64,000 nt of DNA, from assembly GCA_947565915.1 (NCBI GenBank), contig CANOHY010000001.1:32996-96995 (forward strand), read 5' to 3'. Below are positions 1-8,267 of the stretch, piece after piece. The notes under the pieces were generated by a model, which saw nothing but the letters and a program-made list of their open reading frames with translations, had not been told where the DNA came from and did not search any database. The translations under genes and the position numbers were made by a program. The stretch is from an uncultured Eggerthellaceae bacterium. Its GTDB lineage: Bacteria; Actinomycetota; Coriobacteriia; Coriobacteriales; Eggerthellaceae. Each line of letters opens with the position of its first letter. Position 1 is the first letter of the stretch.

Positions 1-383
1 CGGTAGAGCTCTTCGAGCATTTCAGGGAAGCGGGCGGGCACATCGCTTCCACCCTTCGACTCGATCGAGAACACGCCTTCCTCGAACACGATGGAAAGCG
101 ACCAGCGTCGCGACCCAGGCGCCGACCCGTCGCCATAAGCCTCTTCCCAACCGAACACGCCCAAGCCCTGAAGCGCATCGCGCAACGACTCCGCTTGCGA
201 GATGGGCACCTCGCGCGAAATAGCCGAGAGCGGGTTGGTCGCCGAGCCCTTCGTCACCTCCAGAGTGTAGAACTCGCCAGCTTCATCCTGCGGGGCGCGC
301 AACCGCATGAGCGATCGCGGTTGACGCCCCTCGATGATCCAAAAGGTGAAGCTTTGAAAGGGAAGCTTGTTGGTTCTTGCCAT
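1..383 (-). CDS. Hypothetical protein, 3' end beyond window
   Basis: Reading the minus strand from an ATG at 383 gives an open frame of about 127 codons that runs off the left edge, beginning MARTNKLPFQSFTFWIIEGR. An AGGAG ribosome site lies about 6 bases before the ATG, which supports this start. The visible part is soluble, has mixed charge, and shows no signal peptide, membrane segment or catalytic motif that I recognise. It diverges from uvrB across about 250 bases. The function is unknown; it may be a lineage-specific conserved protein. Confidence 0.7.
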   Translation of the reverse strand, partial: MARTNKLPFQSFTFWIIEGRQPRSLMRLRAPQDEAGEFYTLEVTKGSATNPLSAISREVPISQAESLRDALQGLGVFGWEEAYGDGSAPGSRRWSLSIVFEEGVFSIESKGGSDVPARFPEMLEELY

Positions 384-632
384 GCTTGCTCCTGACGGTT
401 TCGCTATCCACAGGCCGAAAGATATGCCTTTCCCGTTCGAGTGAGAGGTCGGGCGCGAAAGCCGAGCGCGAATAGCATCATCTGGCGAACCACCCAACCC
501 TTGCGTTTCCTCACTCGCAAAGTGCGTAGGTCACAGTCAGTATACCCTCGACGTGCAACACTGCCCTGCTTCGAAAGCAATGCTACACTTTCCAACATGT
601 CGACGCATCTGAGGAACATAGAAGGCGCTGAG

Positions 633-2750
633 ATGGAGGGCAAGCTGCCCGAGGTGCGCCTAGCCAGCACGCCTTTCAAAGTGTGCTCTCCCTACGAACC
701 AGCCGGCGATCAGCCACAAGCCATCGAAGCCTTGGCGCGCGGCGTAGAAGACGACCTGCGCTATCAGACCTTGCTGGGCGTAACCGGCAGCGGCAAGACC
801 TTCACCATGGCCAAGACCATCGAGGCTGTGCAGAAGCCCACGCTGGTGATGGCTCCCAACAAAACGCTGGCCGCGCAGCTGGCCGCCGAGCTGAAGGAAT
901 TCTTCCCCGACAACGCCGTGGTGTACTTCGTGTCGTACTACGACTACTACCAACCAGAAGCCTACGTGCCCTCGTCCGACACGTTCATCGAGAAAGATGC
1001 CTCCATCAACGAGGAAGTCGAGAAGCTGCGCCATGCAGCCACCAGCGCCCTGCTATCGCGGCGCGATGTGATCGTGGTGGCATCGGTGAGCTGCATCTAC
1101 GGCATCGGCAGCCCCATGGACTACGCTGGCATGGCCGTATTCCTGGACAAGCAGGTGCCCATCGAGCGCGACGACGTGATCTACCAGCTGATCGACATCC
1201 AATACGACCGCAACGACTACGAGCTGAAGCGCGGCACCTTCCGCGTGCGCGGCGATGCGCTCGACGTGTTCCCGCCCTATGCCGACAATCCCATCCGCAT
1301 TGAGTTCTGGGGCGACGAAATCGAGAGCATCACCGAGATTGACCTCGTGAGCGGCGAGGAGCTGATGGAATACCAAGCGCTGCCCATCTGGCCAGCTTCG
1401 CACTACGTTACTGCGCGCCCGAAGATGGAAAACGCCCTGCGCACCATTCGCGATGAGCTACGCGAACGTTTGGAGCAATTCAAGGAGGAAGGCAAGCTGC
1501 TCGAAGCCGAACGGCTGGAGATGCGCACGAGCTATGACCTGGAAATGCTGGAGACCATGGGCTTTTGCAGCGGCATCGAGAACTACTCGCGCCACCTGGA
1601 TGGGCGAAACCCAGGCGAACCTCCCTACACGCTGATCGACTACTTCCCCAAGGACTTCCTGTGCATCATCGACGAGTCGCACGTCACCGTGCCGCAGATC
1701 CGTGGCATGTACGAAGGCGACCGCTCGCGCAAGGTCACCTTGGCCGAACACGGCTTTCGCCTCCCCAGCTGCTTAGACAACCGTCCGCTGCGCTTCGACG
1801 AGTTCGAATCGCGCGTGCCGCAGTTCATCTATGTAAGCGCCACGCCTGGCGACTACGAGCAGAATGTGAGCCAAGCATTCGTCGAGCAGATCATCCGTCC
1901 CACCGGGCTTCTGGACCCCGAAGTGATCGTGCGGCCCACCATCTCGCAAATCGATGACGTGATCGACGAAGCTCAGCTTCGCACCGAGCGTGGCGAGCGC
2001 ACGCTGATCACCACGCTGACCAAGCGCATGGCCGAGGACCTCACCGACCACTTGCTGGACCGTGGCGTGAAGGCACGCTACATGCATTCGGACATAGCCA
2101 CGCTGGAGCGCGTTGAGATACTGCGCGAGCTGCGTCTGGGCAAGTTCGACGTGCTAGTGGGCATCAACCTGCTGCGCGAGGGACTAGACCTGCCCGAGGT
2201 GTCGCTTGTTGCCATCCTGGACGCCGACAAGGAAGGCTTCCTGCGCAACCACCGCTCGCTGATCCAGACCATCGGACGCGCGGCGCGCAACGTGTCGGGC
2301 CAGGTGATCATGTATGCCGACAAGCTCACCGACTCCATGCGCACTGCCATCGAGGAAACGCGCCGTCGCCGCGAGATCCAGATTCGCTTCAACGAAGAGC
2401 ACGGCATCCAACCGCAGACCATCCGCAAGGCCATCAACGACGTGCTCAGCTTCGTAACGGAAGACGCGCAGGGCCTGAGCGCCGAGGACATCAACAAGGA
2501 GCTGGCTGCGCTCTCGCGCGAAGAAGTGCTGCGCATCATCGGCAGCATGGAAGACGAGATGGCACTGGCCTCGCGCAACATGGACTTCGAGCAAGCAGCT
2601 ACGCTGCGCGACCAGGTGGTGAAGCTGCGCGCCGAAGTGGAGGGCCAGTCGGAAACCGACGTGCTGGCTAACCTGAAGAAGCAGGCACGCAAGGGCTCGG
2701 CTTTCGGGAATCGCAAGAACGCAGCTTACGGTAGCTCGCGCCGCTCGTAG
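633..2750 (+). CDS. uvrB: UvrB, excinuclease ABC subunit B
   Basis: UvrB is the damage-verification helicase of nucleotide excision repair; UvrA loads it on DNA and it then recruits UvrC. Visible motifs are Walker A GVTGSGKT near residue 50, the beta-hairpin YYDYYQPEAYVP near 100 that inserts between strands, DESH (motif II), SATPGDYE, QTIGRAARN (motif VI), and a C-terminal UVR domain (EDEMALASRNMDFEQAATLR) that contacts UvrC. The frame is open back to 441. I choose the ATG at 633 (705 residues, normal length) because AGAAGG precedes it and a -10-like TACACT lies at 584-589; the ATG at 597 is an alternative. The stop codon sits inside a large palindrome. Confidence 0.97.
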   Translation: MEGKLPEVRLASTPFKVCSPYEPAGDQPQAIEALARGVEDDLRYQTLLGVTGSGKTFTMAKTIEAVQKPTLVMAPNKTLAAQLAAELKEFFPDNAVVYFVSYYDYYQPEAYVPSSDTFIEKDASINEEVEKLRHAATSALLSRRDVIVVASVSCIYGIGSPMDYAGMAVFLDKQVPIERDDVIYQLIDIQYDRNDYELKRGTFRVRGDALDVFPPYADNPIRIEFWGDEIESITEIDLVSGEELMEYQALPIWPASHYVTARPKMENALRTIRDELRERLEQFKEEGKLLEAERLEMRTSYDLEMLETMGFCSGIENYSRHLDGRNPGEPPYTLIDYFPKDFLCIIDESHVTVPQIRGMYEGDRSRKVTLAEHGFRLPSCLDNRPLRFDEFESRVPQFIYVSATPGDYEQNVSQAFVEQIIRPTGLLDPEVIVRPTISQIDDVIDEAQLRTERGERTLITTLTKRMAEDLTDHLLDRGVKARYMHSDIATLERVEILRELRLGKFDVLVGINLLREGLDLPEVSLVAILDADKEGFLRNHRSLIQTIGRAARNVSGQVIMYADKLTDSMRTAIEETRRRREIQIRFNEEHGIQPQTIRKAINDVLSFVTEDAQGLSAEDINKELAALSREEVLRIIGSMEDEMALASRNMDFEQAATLRDQVVKLRAEVEGQSETDVLANLKKQARKGSAFGNRKNAAYGSSRRS

Positions 2751-2850
2751 CCCGTCTCGCGGGGCATTTGACCCTGCGGGCTCGCCTCGCGTACGCCCTG
2801 TACGCGTCATCTCGCCCTCGGGCCAACTGCCTACGCGAGATGGGCTACGA
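2745..2850. repeat. Nested palindrome at uvrB stop (family D, copy 1)
   Basis: The outer arms 2745-2761 and 2834-2850 pair over 17 bp with one G-U, and the 5' arm contains the uvrB stop codon. Inside are an 11-position stem (2763-2773 with 2821-2831) with two mismatches and a 7-bp hairpin CGCGTAC/GTACGCG (2788-2806). Read on the minus strand, the core matches the element at 54283-54389, including GCGAGG, GAGC, AGGG and CAAAT blocks. There is no U-tract after the outer arm, so it is not a classical intrinsic terminator. Confidence 0.85.
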
Positions 2851-2886
2851 CTCTACCCGAGAATCGACTTCACCGACTCGCCTCGA

Positions 2887-2978
2887 ATGTGCCTGCTCGA
2901 AGGGCCATAGCCTTCAACCCCCCCGCAGGGAGCGAAGCGACCGAGGAGTGAAAGCGGAAGCTCTTCGAGCAGGCACAT
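2887..2978. repeat. Palindrome with conserved loop (family A, copy 1)
   Basis: Perfect 16-bp arms (2887-2902 and 2963-2978) enclose about 60 bases. The loop carries the family A core CAACCCCCCGCAGGGAGCG followed by AAGCGACCGAGGAGTGAAAG. The same core recurs at 6260, 32132 and, inverted, 54430, each with different flanks. It lies between the convergent genes uvrB and coaE. Confidence 0.85.
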
Positions 2979-2992
2979 GTGCGTATGGACTC

Positions 2993-3604
2993 TCAGCATG
3001 CCACCGATGTAGCGCGGTCGTGATTGAGATACCACGCCTTCACTTGGTCGTAGAGCTCCTGCTTCGACCGGTCATTCACGAACACGACGTCGGCTGCCTC
3101 CGCGCGCTCCTCGTCAGTGATCTGCTGCGCGATGCGTCTGCGCACGTCGTCTTCCTCGAACCCAGAGGCAACGGCACGCTGAATGCGCAGATCGAGCGGC
3201 GCGAGTATGGCCACCACTACGTCGGCGATGTAGGCAAGCGAGGCAAAGCGCGTCTTGAACACGGAATATTCCACCACCACAGCATCGGTACCTGCAGCTT
3301 CGAGCTCATCCATCTTGGTTCTGAAGGCATCCTCGATGCGCGGCATGGTTATGCGATTGAGCTTGCGCGTGCTAGCTGGATCAACGAAAGCCCGTGCAGC
3401 CACCTCGCGACGATCGACATCGCCTTGGGCATCGAGCACCTCGGGGCCGAATGCCTCCACCAGCTCTTCCTTCACGATGGGCCAGGAATGCACTTCGTGG
3501 CCAATCTGATCCAAATCGATAGCAGGAATGCCCTGATCGACCAGCGCTTGAACAGCTGTGGACTTCCCAGCACCCATTCCACCGATTACGAAAATCTTCT
3601 CCAT
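2993..3604 (-). CDS. coaE: Dephospho-CoA kinase
   Basis: This enzyme catalyses the last step of coenzyme A synthesis, ATP-dependent phosphorylation of the ribose 3'-OH of dephospho-CoA. The protein (203 residues) starts MEKIFVIGGMGAGKS with a Walker A P-loop at residues 7-14, followed by the substrate-binding region DQIGHEVH, as in the CoaE family; length is normal. The frame is open to 3661, but I choose the ATG at 3604 because the P-loop then sits at the usual distance from the N-terminus and a G-rich GACGGAG ribosome site precedes it. It follows rpsA and that gene's terminator on the same strand, so it probably has its own promoter in the 3605-3730 gap. Confidence 0.93.
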   Translation of the reverse strand: MEKIFVIGGMGAGKSTAVQALVDQGIPAIDLDQIGHEVHSWPIVKEELVEAFGPEVLDAQGDVDRREVAARAFVDPASTRKLNRITMPRIEDAFRTKMDELEAAGTDAVVVEYSVFKTRFASLAYIADVVVAILAPLDLRIQRAVASGFEEDDVRRRIAQQITDEERAEAADVVFVNDRSKQELYDQVKAWYLNHDRATSVAC

Positions 3605-3731
3605 GGTTGCTCCGTCCCCCTCAGCTACCCAACATGCTTCCCTTGTTTTCATGATAGCCATACTCGCTTCGAGGAACCGCAGCCTTTCGGGTTCGCATCA
3701 GTATGCTCGGGTGGCCGGTTGTCGCAGATAC

Positions 3732-3768
3732 AAAAAGGGCGGCCGAGCCAATGACCCGACCGCCCTTC
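3732..3768 (-). terminator. Intrinsic terminator of rpsA
   Basis: On the minus strand, AAGGGCGG and CCGCCCTT arms close a short loop and are followed by TTTTTG. It sits about 30 bases after the rpsA stop. This is a textbook intrinsic terminator, in contrast with the U-tract-free palindromes elsewhere in the window. Confidence 0.85.
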
Positions 3769-3796
3769 AAGCGTTGCGCTCTAGCGAAGATGCACG

Positions 3797-5149
3797 CTAC
3801 TCGGCTTCCTCGACTGCCTCCTCGGCAGGCTCTTCGCCCTTCTCGGCCTCGGCGATCTGCGCGGCTTCGTCGGGCGTTTCAGCCTGTCCCTCGACGCCCT
3901 CGTTCACATCGCCTTGCGGAGTCTGCTCGCCAATGGGAGCCTCGACCTCTTCCTCGACCTTGGCAACCTCAGCTTCCTTGGCTGCCTTGGTCTCCTTGCT
4001 CGGCTGCGATTCCACGACTACCGTCTCGTCAATGGGAATCTCGATGCCCAGCTCGGCGGCAGCGGCCTTCATGGACAAGCTGATGCGACGACGCTCGGGA
4101 TTGACGTCCATCACCTTCACCTTCACCACATCGCCCACATGCACGACCTGCGCAGGAGCATCGATGTGGCGCGGAGCCATCTCGGAGATATGCACCAGGC
4201 CCTCGGTAGCCTCGGCCAGCTTCACGAAAGCACCGAACGGCACGACCTTGGTCACGGTGCCGTCGACGATGGTGCCCACCGGGTAGCTCTCGACCAGCTT
4301 GATCCACGGATCAGGCTGCGTCTGCTTCAAGCCCAAGCTGATGCGCTCGCGGTTGAGGTCCACGTCGAGCACCTCGACCTCGACCTCTTCGCCCACCTTC
4401 ACGACTTCGGAAGGATGGTTCACATGGTTCCAGGAGAGCTCGGAGATGTGCACCAGGCCATCGATGCCGCCCAAGTCCACGAAGGCACCGAAGTCCACGA
4501 TGCTGGAAACGGAGCCCTTCAGGCGCATGCCCTTGGTGAGCTTGGCGAGAATCTCGGCACGCTCGTTCTTGCGGCCCTCTTCGAGCAGCACGCGACGCGA
4601 GAGCACCACGTTGTTGCGATTGCGATCCATCTCGATGATGCGAGCTTCGATCTCGGTGTTGAGGTACATGTCGAGGTCCTTCACGCGGCGAAGGTCCACG
4701 AGAGAGGCGGGCAGGAAGCCGCGCAGCCCGATGTCGATGATCAGGCCGCCCTTGACGACCTCGATGACCTCGCCGGTAACAGGCTCGCCAGCCTTGAACT
4801 TCTCCTCGACGGCAATCCAGCTGCGCTCGTATTCGGCACGCTTCTTGGAAAGCACCAGGCGGCCATCCTTGTCCTCCTTCTGGAGAACCAGAGCCTCGAT
4901 CTTGTCACCCACGTTCACCAGGTCGGCAGGGTCAGCATCCTTGCGAATGGAAAGCTCGCGCACGGGGATGACGCCTTCGGACTTGAAGCCGATGTCTACC
5001 AGCACCTCATCGCGCTCGATCTGCACGATCTCACCACTGACCAGGTCGCCCTCGTCGAACTCGGTGAGGGTGCCATCGATCATCTGGTTCATCTGATCGT
5101 CGGAGACCTCGGAAAAATCGATGATGTCGGGGTTTTGAATGTCTGTCAA
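3797..5149 (-). CDS. rpsA: 30S ribosomal protein S1
   Basis: S1 binds mRNA on the ribosome and helps recruit structured or weak Shine-Dalgarno messages. The 450-residue protein has four S1 OB-fold repeats, at roughly residues 34-103, 121-186, 207-275 and 292-362, each with the VDIG or VDLG type core (for example DEVLVDIGFKSEGVIP). A long acidic tail (370-450, many Glu) follows. Four repeats with an acidic tail is the usual high-GC Gram-positive form, versus six in E. coli. The leader is about 150 bases long and contains a GGGCC/GGCCC hairpin (about 5258-5284) that could be involved in S1 autoregulation; that is inference. A clear terminator follows the gene. Confidence 0.97.
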   Translation of the reverse strand: MTDIQNPDIIDFSEVSDDQMNQMIDGTLTEFDEGDLVSGEIVQIERDEVLVDIGFKSEGVIPVRELSIRKDADPADLVNVGDKIEALVLQKEDKDGRLVLSKKRAEYERSWIAVEEKFKAGEPVTGEVIEVVKGGLIIDIGLRGFLPASLVDLRRVKDLDMYLNTEIEARIIEMDRNRNNVVLSRRVLLEEGRKNERAEILAKLTKGMRLKGSVSSIVDFGAFVDLGGIDGLVHISELSWNHVNHPSEVVKVGEEVEVEVLDVDLNRERISLGLKQTQPDPWIKLVESYPVGTIVDGTVTKVVPFGAFVKLAEATEGLVHISEMAPRHIDAPAQVVHVGDVVKVKVMDVNPERRRISLSMKAAAAELGIEIPIDETVVVESQPSKETKAAKEAEVAKVEEEVEAPIGEQTPQGDVNEGVEGQAETPDEAAQIAEAEKGEEPAEEAVEEAE

Positions 5150-5302
5150 AACGGACCCCTTTCTTGTCGGGGACCCGTCAACATGGTTGATCGGCAGTTC
5201 ACCATGTTCGCTTCGCTGAAAGCATCCTACGTGAGGGCCGCGTTACAAACATGTCTCGGGGGCCAATATGTCAGCTGCAGGCCCATTCCTGCAAGCCGGG
5301 TT

Positions 5303-5308
5303 AGTATA
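5303..5308 (-). promoter_or_regulatory. Extended -10 promoter for rpsA
   Basis: The minus strand reads TGCTATACT, an extended -10 (TGn-TATACT), about 154 bases upstream of the rpsA start. No convincing -35 is seen at 17 bases, which is tolerable for an extended -10. The transcript would have a leader of about 150 bases. Confidence 0.55.
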
Positions 5309-5407
5309 GCACGCTGGCTGCGCACGATAGACGACGTTGCAAATCTTCACAGCCGCGCAGGTGGCTACCATCCGGGGGGGGGATGAGGTGAATGCTGGGG
5401 AATCGGA

Positions 5408-5467
5408 GCAGCGACCCTTCGCCGCCGTGAACGTAGCGACCCAGGAGCGGAAGCAGCGACCCTTCGC
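5408..5467. repeat. Short direct repeats, intergenic
   Basis: GCAGCGACCCTTCGC occurs identically at 5408-5422 and 5453-5467, with a partial copy (GTAGCGACCC) between. The rpsA-to-lipoprotein gap (5150-5559) otherwise holds the rpsA promoter and leader, and a possible -10 (TAAAAT, 5488-5493) for the lipoprotein gene. An open frame across it on the plus strand looks fortuitous. Confidence 0.5.
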
Positions 5468-5559
5468 TAGGCAAGTGCCTCATACAGTAAAATGGGATCA
5501 GCATGTTGGCCGTTGCGCCAACGGGTGGAACGATTCGTCTGACAGAGGAAGGGGAAAGC

Positions 5560-6123
5560 ATGAAACCAAGAAGGATCGTAGCGTATCTCGCAGCGTGTGC
5601 GCTTCTCGTGTTCTCGCTTGGTGCGCTCACAGCTTGTGCCGACAACAGCAAGGAAGTGATCACCAAATCGCTCACGGAGGAGATCGAGCAGCTGAAGAAC
5701 CCTGACGCGAGCGCAATCGAAAGCCTTACGTCGAGCGCTCAACTGAGCCAGTTCGAGCAGCTCGGATTGACGCCCGAAGAGGTCGTAAGGGCATTGTTCG
5801 ATGGATTCGACGGCACTATTGACGAGGTTGTCGTCGACGGGAAGAAGGCCGTGGCAACGGTAACGGTGAGCAGCAAGGACTTCTCGGAACTTCAGACGGC
5901 AATGGAAGCGCTTGTCACCGACATAACCACGAATCCTGGGCAGTTCGTCGGCATGAGCCAAAGCGAGATCATGGAATGGGCTGGCCAAAAGACCATGGAG
6001 GCCATTCAAGGACTTCCCGTGGTACAGCGCGATCCGGTTGAGGTCGAATACGAGCTGAACGGCAATGTGTGGGAGCCGGCAGCAGGACAAGAGGAGCGGT
6101 TGGCTTACAGCATGTTCCTGTAG
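5560..6123 (+). CDS. Small lipoprotein of unknown function
   Basis: A 187-residue secreted lipoprotein. The N-terminus MKPRRIVAYLAACALLVF is a signal peptide ending in the lipobox LTAC, with the lipidated cysteine near residue 26. The rest is an acidic alpha/beta domain with no motif I recognise; the style (charged, ELQTAMEALV, FDGFDGTIDEVVVDGKKA) resembles DUF4878- or DUF5105-type lipoproteins of Gram-positives, but that is only a guess. The frame is open to 5503, but the ATG at 5560 has a GGAAGGGG ribosome site and places the signal peptide at the N-terminus. It stands alone between rpsA and a strong terminator. It is expected on the outer face of the cytoplasmic membrane. Confidence 0.85.
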   Translation: MKPRRIVAYLAACALLVFSLGALTACADNSKEVITKSLTEEIEQLKNPDASAIESLTSSAQLSQFEQLGLTPEEVVRALFDGFDGTIDEVVVDGKKAVATVTVSSKDFSELQTAMEALVTDITTNPGQFVGMSQSEIMEWAGQKTMEAIQGLPVVQRDPVEVEYELNGNVWEPAAGQEERLAYSMFL

Positions 6124-6157
6124 CGCGAACAGGCGACCTCGAGCGCACTTGCCAAGC

Positions 6158-6200
6158 AACGACCCCGGAGCATCTCGGTGTTCCGGGGTCGTTCTTATAT
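6158..6200 (+). terminator. Intrinsic terminator after lipoprotein gene
   Basis: AACGACCCCGG and CCGGGGTCGTT form an 11-bp stem followed by CTTATA, about 35 bases past the stop codon. The stem could work in both directions. Confidence 0.8.
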
Positions 6201-6242
6201 GCAAAGACGAACCAGTTCTCCCTTAAGGATGAAGCCGAGCCA

Positions 6243-6316
6243 TAGGGAGGAGCCGGAGCTTTCAACCCCCGCAGGGAGCGCAGCGGCCGAGGAGTGAAAG
6301 CGAAGGCTTCTCCCTA
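6243..6316. repeat. Palindrome with conserved loop (family A, copy 2)
   Basis: Arms TAGGGAGGAGCC (6243-6254) and GGCTTCTCCCTA (6305-6316) pair over 12 bp with one wobble. The loop carries CAACCCCCGCAGGGAGCG then CAGCGGCCGAGGAGTGAAAG. It lies between the convergent lipoprotein gene and glnB. The arms are unrelated to those of the other copies. Confidence 0.85.
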
Positions 6317-6373
6317 GGGCGAGCGCCACATGTAGGAAACGCTACCCAGTACGAACGCTCCCGGAAGATGCAG

Positions 6374-6712
6374 CTAGATGGCGGCACTCCCACGTTCGCG
6401 GGTGCGAATGCGCACCACTTCCTCCACCGGGCTCACGAACACCTTCCCATCGCCTACTTCGCCCGTGGCTGCCGTGTTGCAGACGATGTCCACCACGCCA
6501 TCCACGGCATCGTCATCCAACACGAGCTCGAACTTCACCTTGGGCACCATGTTCAGCAGCACCTCGCTGCCACGGTAGTACTCGCTCCAGCCATGCTGGT
6601 TGCCACAGCCCATCACCTGCGAGATGGTCATGCCGGAAACATTTGCGGCGAACAGCGCCTCCTTCAAGGGTTCCAGCTTCTCGGTGCGCACGATTGCGGT
6701 TACGCGTTTCAT
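6374..6712 (-). CDS. glnB: PII signal-transduction protein (GlnK/GlnB type)
   Basis: PII trimers sense ATP/ADP and 2-oxoglutarate and, next to amt genes, usually plug the ammonium channel through the T-loop. The 112-residue protein begins MKRVTAIVRTEKLEPLKEAL and has the PII T-loop region GCGNQHGWSEYYRGSEVLLN and C-terminal GDGKVFVSPVEEVVRIRTRE signature. Where E. coli PII carries the uridylylated Tyr51 (RGAEY), this protein has Val (RGSEV), so uridylylation at that site is not possible. It starts 27 bases after amt and is almost certainly co-transcribed with it. By context it is a GlnK-like Amt partner. Confidence 0.93.
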   Translation of the reverse strand: MKRVTAIVRTEKLEPLKEALFAANVSGMTISQVMGCGNQHGWSEYYRGSEVLLNMVPKVKFELVLDDDAVDGVVDIVCNTAATGEVGDGKVFVSPVEEVVRIRTRERGSAAI

Positions 6713-6739
6713 CGCTCAACTCCTTCTGACGAGAATCGG

Positions 6740-8014
6740 TTAGTCAAGGCCCAGGTAAGCCGGGTAAGCGCTCTCGCCGTGAACGGAAACGTCCAGGCCA
6801 GCCGCCTCGTCTTGCTCGCTCACGCGGATGTTGCCCCTGAACAGCGCCTTCACGATGAGCCCCAGAACAAGGCCACCCACCACGACGAACACGAGCGTTA
6901 CCAGGATGCCCAGCACCTGACTGCCCAGCAGGCTGGGATCACCGGTATAGAAGAGGCCACCGAAATCGGTCCAGGAAAGCTCGGGCACGCAGAACAGTCC
7001 GGTCAGAATGCCACCCACAACGCCGCCCACGGAGTGGCAGCCGAATGCGTCGAGGGCATCGTCGTAGCCAATCTTCCTCTTCAAGAACGAGATAGCGAAG
7101 TAGCAGCAAGGCGACACGATGACACCCATGATGAGCGCAGCCCAGGGCTCTACGAAGCCTGCAGCGGGCGTTATGACCACGAGCCCCGCCACAAGCCCGG
7201 TTGCTGCGCCAACCAACGTTGCCTTGCCCACCTTCACGCGCTCAATCACGACCCAGCACAAGCTGGCAGCAGCAGATGCGGCAACGGTGTTCAGCAGGGC
7301 GAGCGCCGCCACGCCGTCGGCCTGGAATTCGGAGCCCGCGTTGAAACCGAACCACCCGAACCACAGAAGCCCCGCGCCAAGCAGCACGAATGGCACGTTG
7401 TGGGCACGGTAGCTCATGAGGCCGAACCCGCGGCGACCGCCCAGCAGCAGGCACAGCACCAAGCCAGTCACGCCCGAGCTGATGTGCACCACGTCGCCCC
7501 CAGCGAAGTCGAGCGCGCCGATCATGTCGCCGATCAAGCTGCCATCGCCACCCCAAACCATATGGGCCAGCGGCGCATAGATAAGCGGCACCCAGAGCAC
7601 CAGGAACAATGCCAGCGCCCCGAACTTCATACGGCCAGCAACGGCTCCCGTGATAATGGCAGTGGTAATCATGGCGAATGCCATCTGGAACCCGATGTTC
7701 ACGATGGCGGGATACACGAGATCGCCCGTGGTGTCCTGCGCCTCGACGAACATGTCTTGCACCGCCGAAAGGCATCCGATCTGGTCGAATCCGCCGAAGA
7801 AGGGAATCGAGCCATCTCCTCCATAAGCGAACGTCCATCCGCAGATGATCCAAACCACGCCCACGATTCCCAGCGCGGCCATGACCATCATCATGGTGTT
7901 CACAACGTTCTTGCGCCGCGATAGACCTCCATAGAAGAATGCCAAACCTGGCGTCATCAACAACACGAGCATGGTGCAGATGAGCATGAATGCGGTTGAT
8001 CCCGTGTCGTACAT
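6740..8014 (-). CDS. amt: Ammonium transporter Amt
   Basis: Trimeric membrane channel for ammonium/ammonia. The 424-residue protein shows the eleven-helix Amt pattern, starting MYDTGSTAFMLICTMLVLLM. It has the pore histidines in GGDVVHISSGVTG and DAFGCHSVGGVVGG, and the family motif DFAGGDVVH. Two regulatory-size C-terminal segments end at YPAYLGLD. The frame is open to 8074, but the ATG at 8014 follows a very strong AAGGAGGAAGGATT ribosome site. glnB follows directly. Upstream, two GTTAC half-sites at 8098-8112 could be a nitrogen-regulator operator. Confidence 0.96.
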   Translation of the reverse strand: MYDTGSTAFMLICTMLVLLMTPGLAFFYGGLSRRKNVVNTMMMVMAALGIVGVVWIICGWTFAYGGDGSIPFFGGFDQIGCLSAVQDMFVEAQDTTGDLVYPAIVNIGFQMAFAMITTAIITGAVAGRMKFGALALFLVLWVPLIYAPLAHMVWGGDGSLIGDMIGALDFAGGDVVHISSGVTGLVLCLLLGGRRGFGLMSYRAHNVPFVLLGAGLLWFGWFGFNAGSEFQADGVAALALLNTVAASAAASLCWVVIERVKVGKATLVGAATGLVAGLVVITPAAGFVEPWAALIMGVIVSPCCYFAISFLKRKIGYDDALDAFGCHSVGGVVGGILTGLFCVPELSWTDFGGLFYTGDPSLLGSQVLGILVTLVFVVVGGLVLGLIVKALFRGNIRVSEQDEAAGLDVSVHGESAYPAYLGLD

Positions 8015-8097
8015 AATCCTTCCTCCTTGAGCGAATCGAAGATTGTCGTCCTGGCTTCGATTCTGGGCAACCAATGTTTCAACGGCATTTCGATGCT

Positions 8098-8112
8098 GTT
8101 ACATTGTGTTAC
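8098..8112. promoter_or_regulatory. Possible nitrogen-regulator operator upstream of amt
   Basis: Two GTTAC half-sites (8098-8102 and 8108-8112) are separated by 5 bases, about 90 bases before the amt start. Actinobacterial GlnR sites are built from two GTnAC/GnAAC-type half-sites about 6 bases apart, so the match is suggestive only. Confidence 0.3.
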
Positions 8113-8208
8113 GACTTTTGCGGAAGCCTCGCATGCCAGCGCTGGCAACGCGGGGGCAAGCGGGATGCAGGCAACTCGAGCAAAGCAAGCTGCAAGCGAG
8201 CGTCACCC

Positions 8209-8239
8209 TTGCATATGCAAACGGCAAGAGCGCTACAAT
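8209..8239 (+). promoter_or_regulatory. Promoter for GNAT gene
   Basis: TTGCAT (8209-8214) and TACAAT (8234-8239) are separated by 19 bases. The predicted start near 8245 leaves a leader of about 22 bases with AAGGAGGG before the GTG at 8268. Confidence 0.55.
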
Positions 8240-8267
8240 AGGCGAATTCAAGCGAAGGAGGGAAGCC

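Noticed and set aside
441..632. 64-residue N-terminal extension of UvrB
   Set aside because: A likely promoter lies at 584-589, inside the extension, and the family N-terminus begins near MEGKLPEVRL.
2745..2850. Ordinary intrinsic terminator of uvrB
   Set aside because: There is no U-tract after the outer or inner stems, and the nested conserved core matches the element at 54.3 kb, so a plain terminator does not explain it.
3914..5386. 490-codon open frame on the plus strand opposite rpsA
   Set aside because: It is antisense to a clear ribosomal protein gene; high GC third positions create long shadow frames. The translation has no domain and no ribosome site.
5337..5705. 122-codon frame across the rpsA-lipoprotein gap
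   Set aside because: It runs through the direct repeats and into the lipoprotein gene in another frame; it has no ribosome site and a repeat-derived peptide.
6368..7924. 518-codon open frame opposite amt and glnB
   Set aside because: His/Gln-rich nonsense translation antisense to two certain genes.
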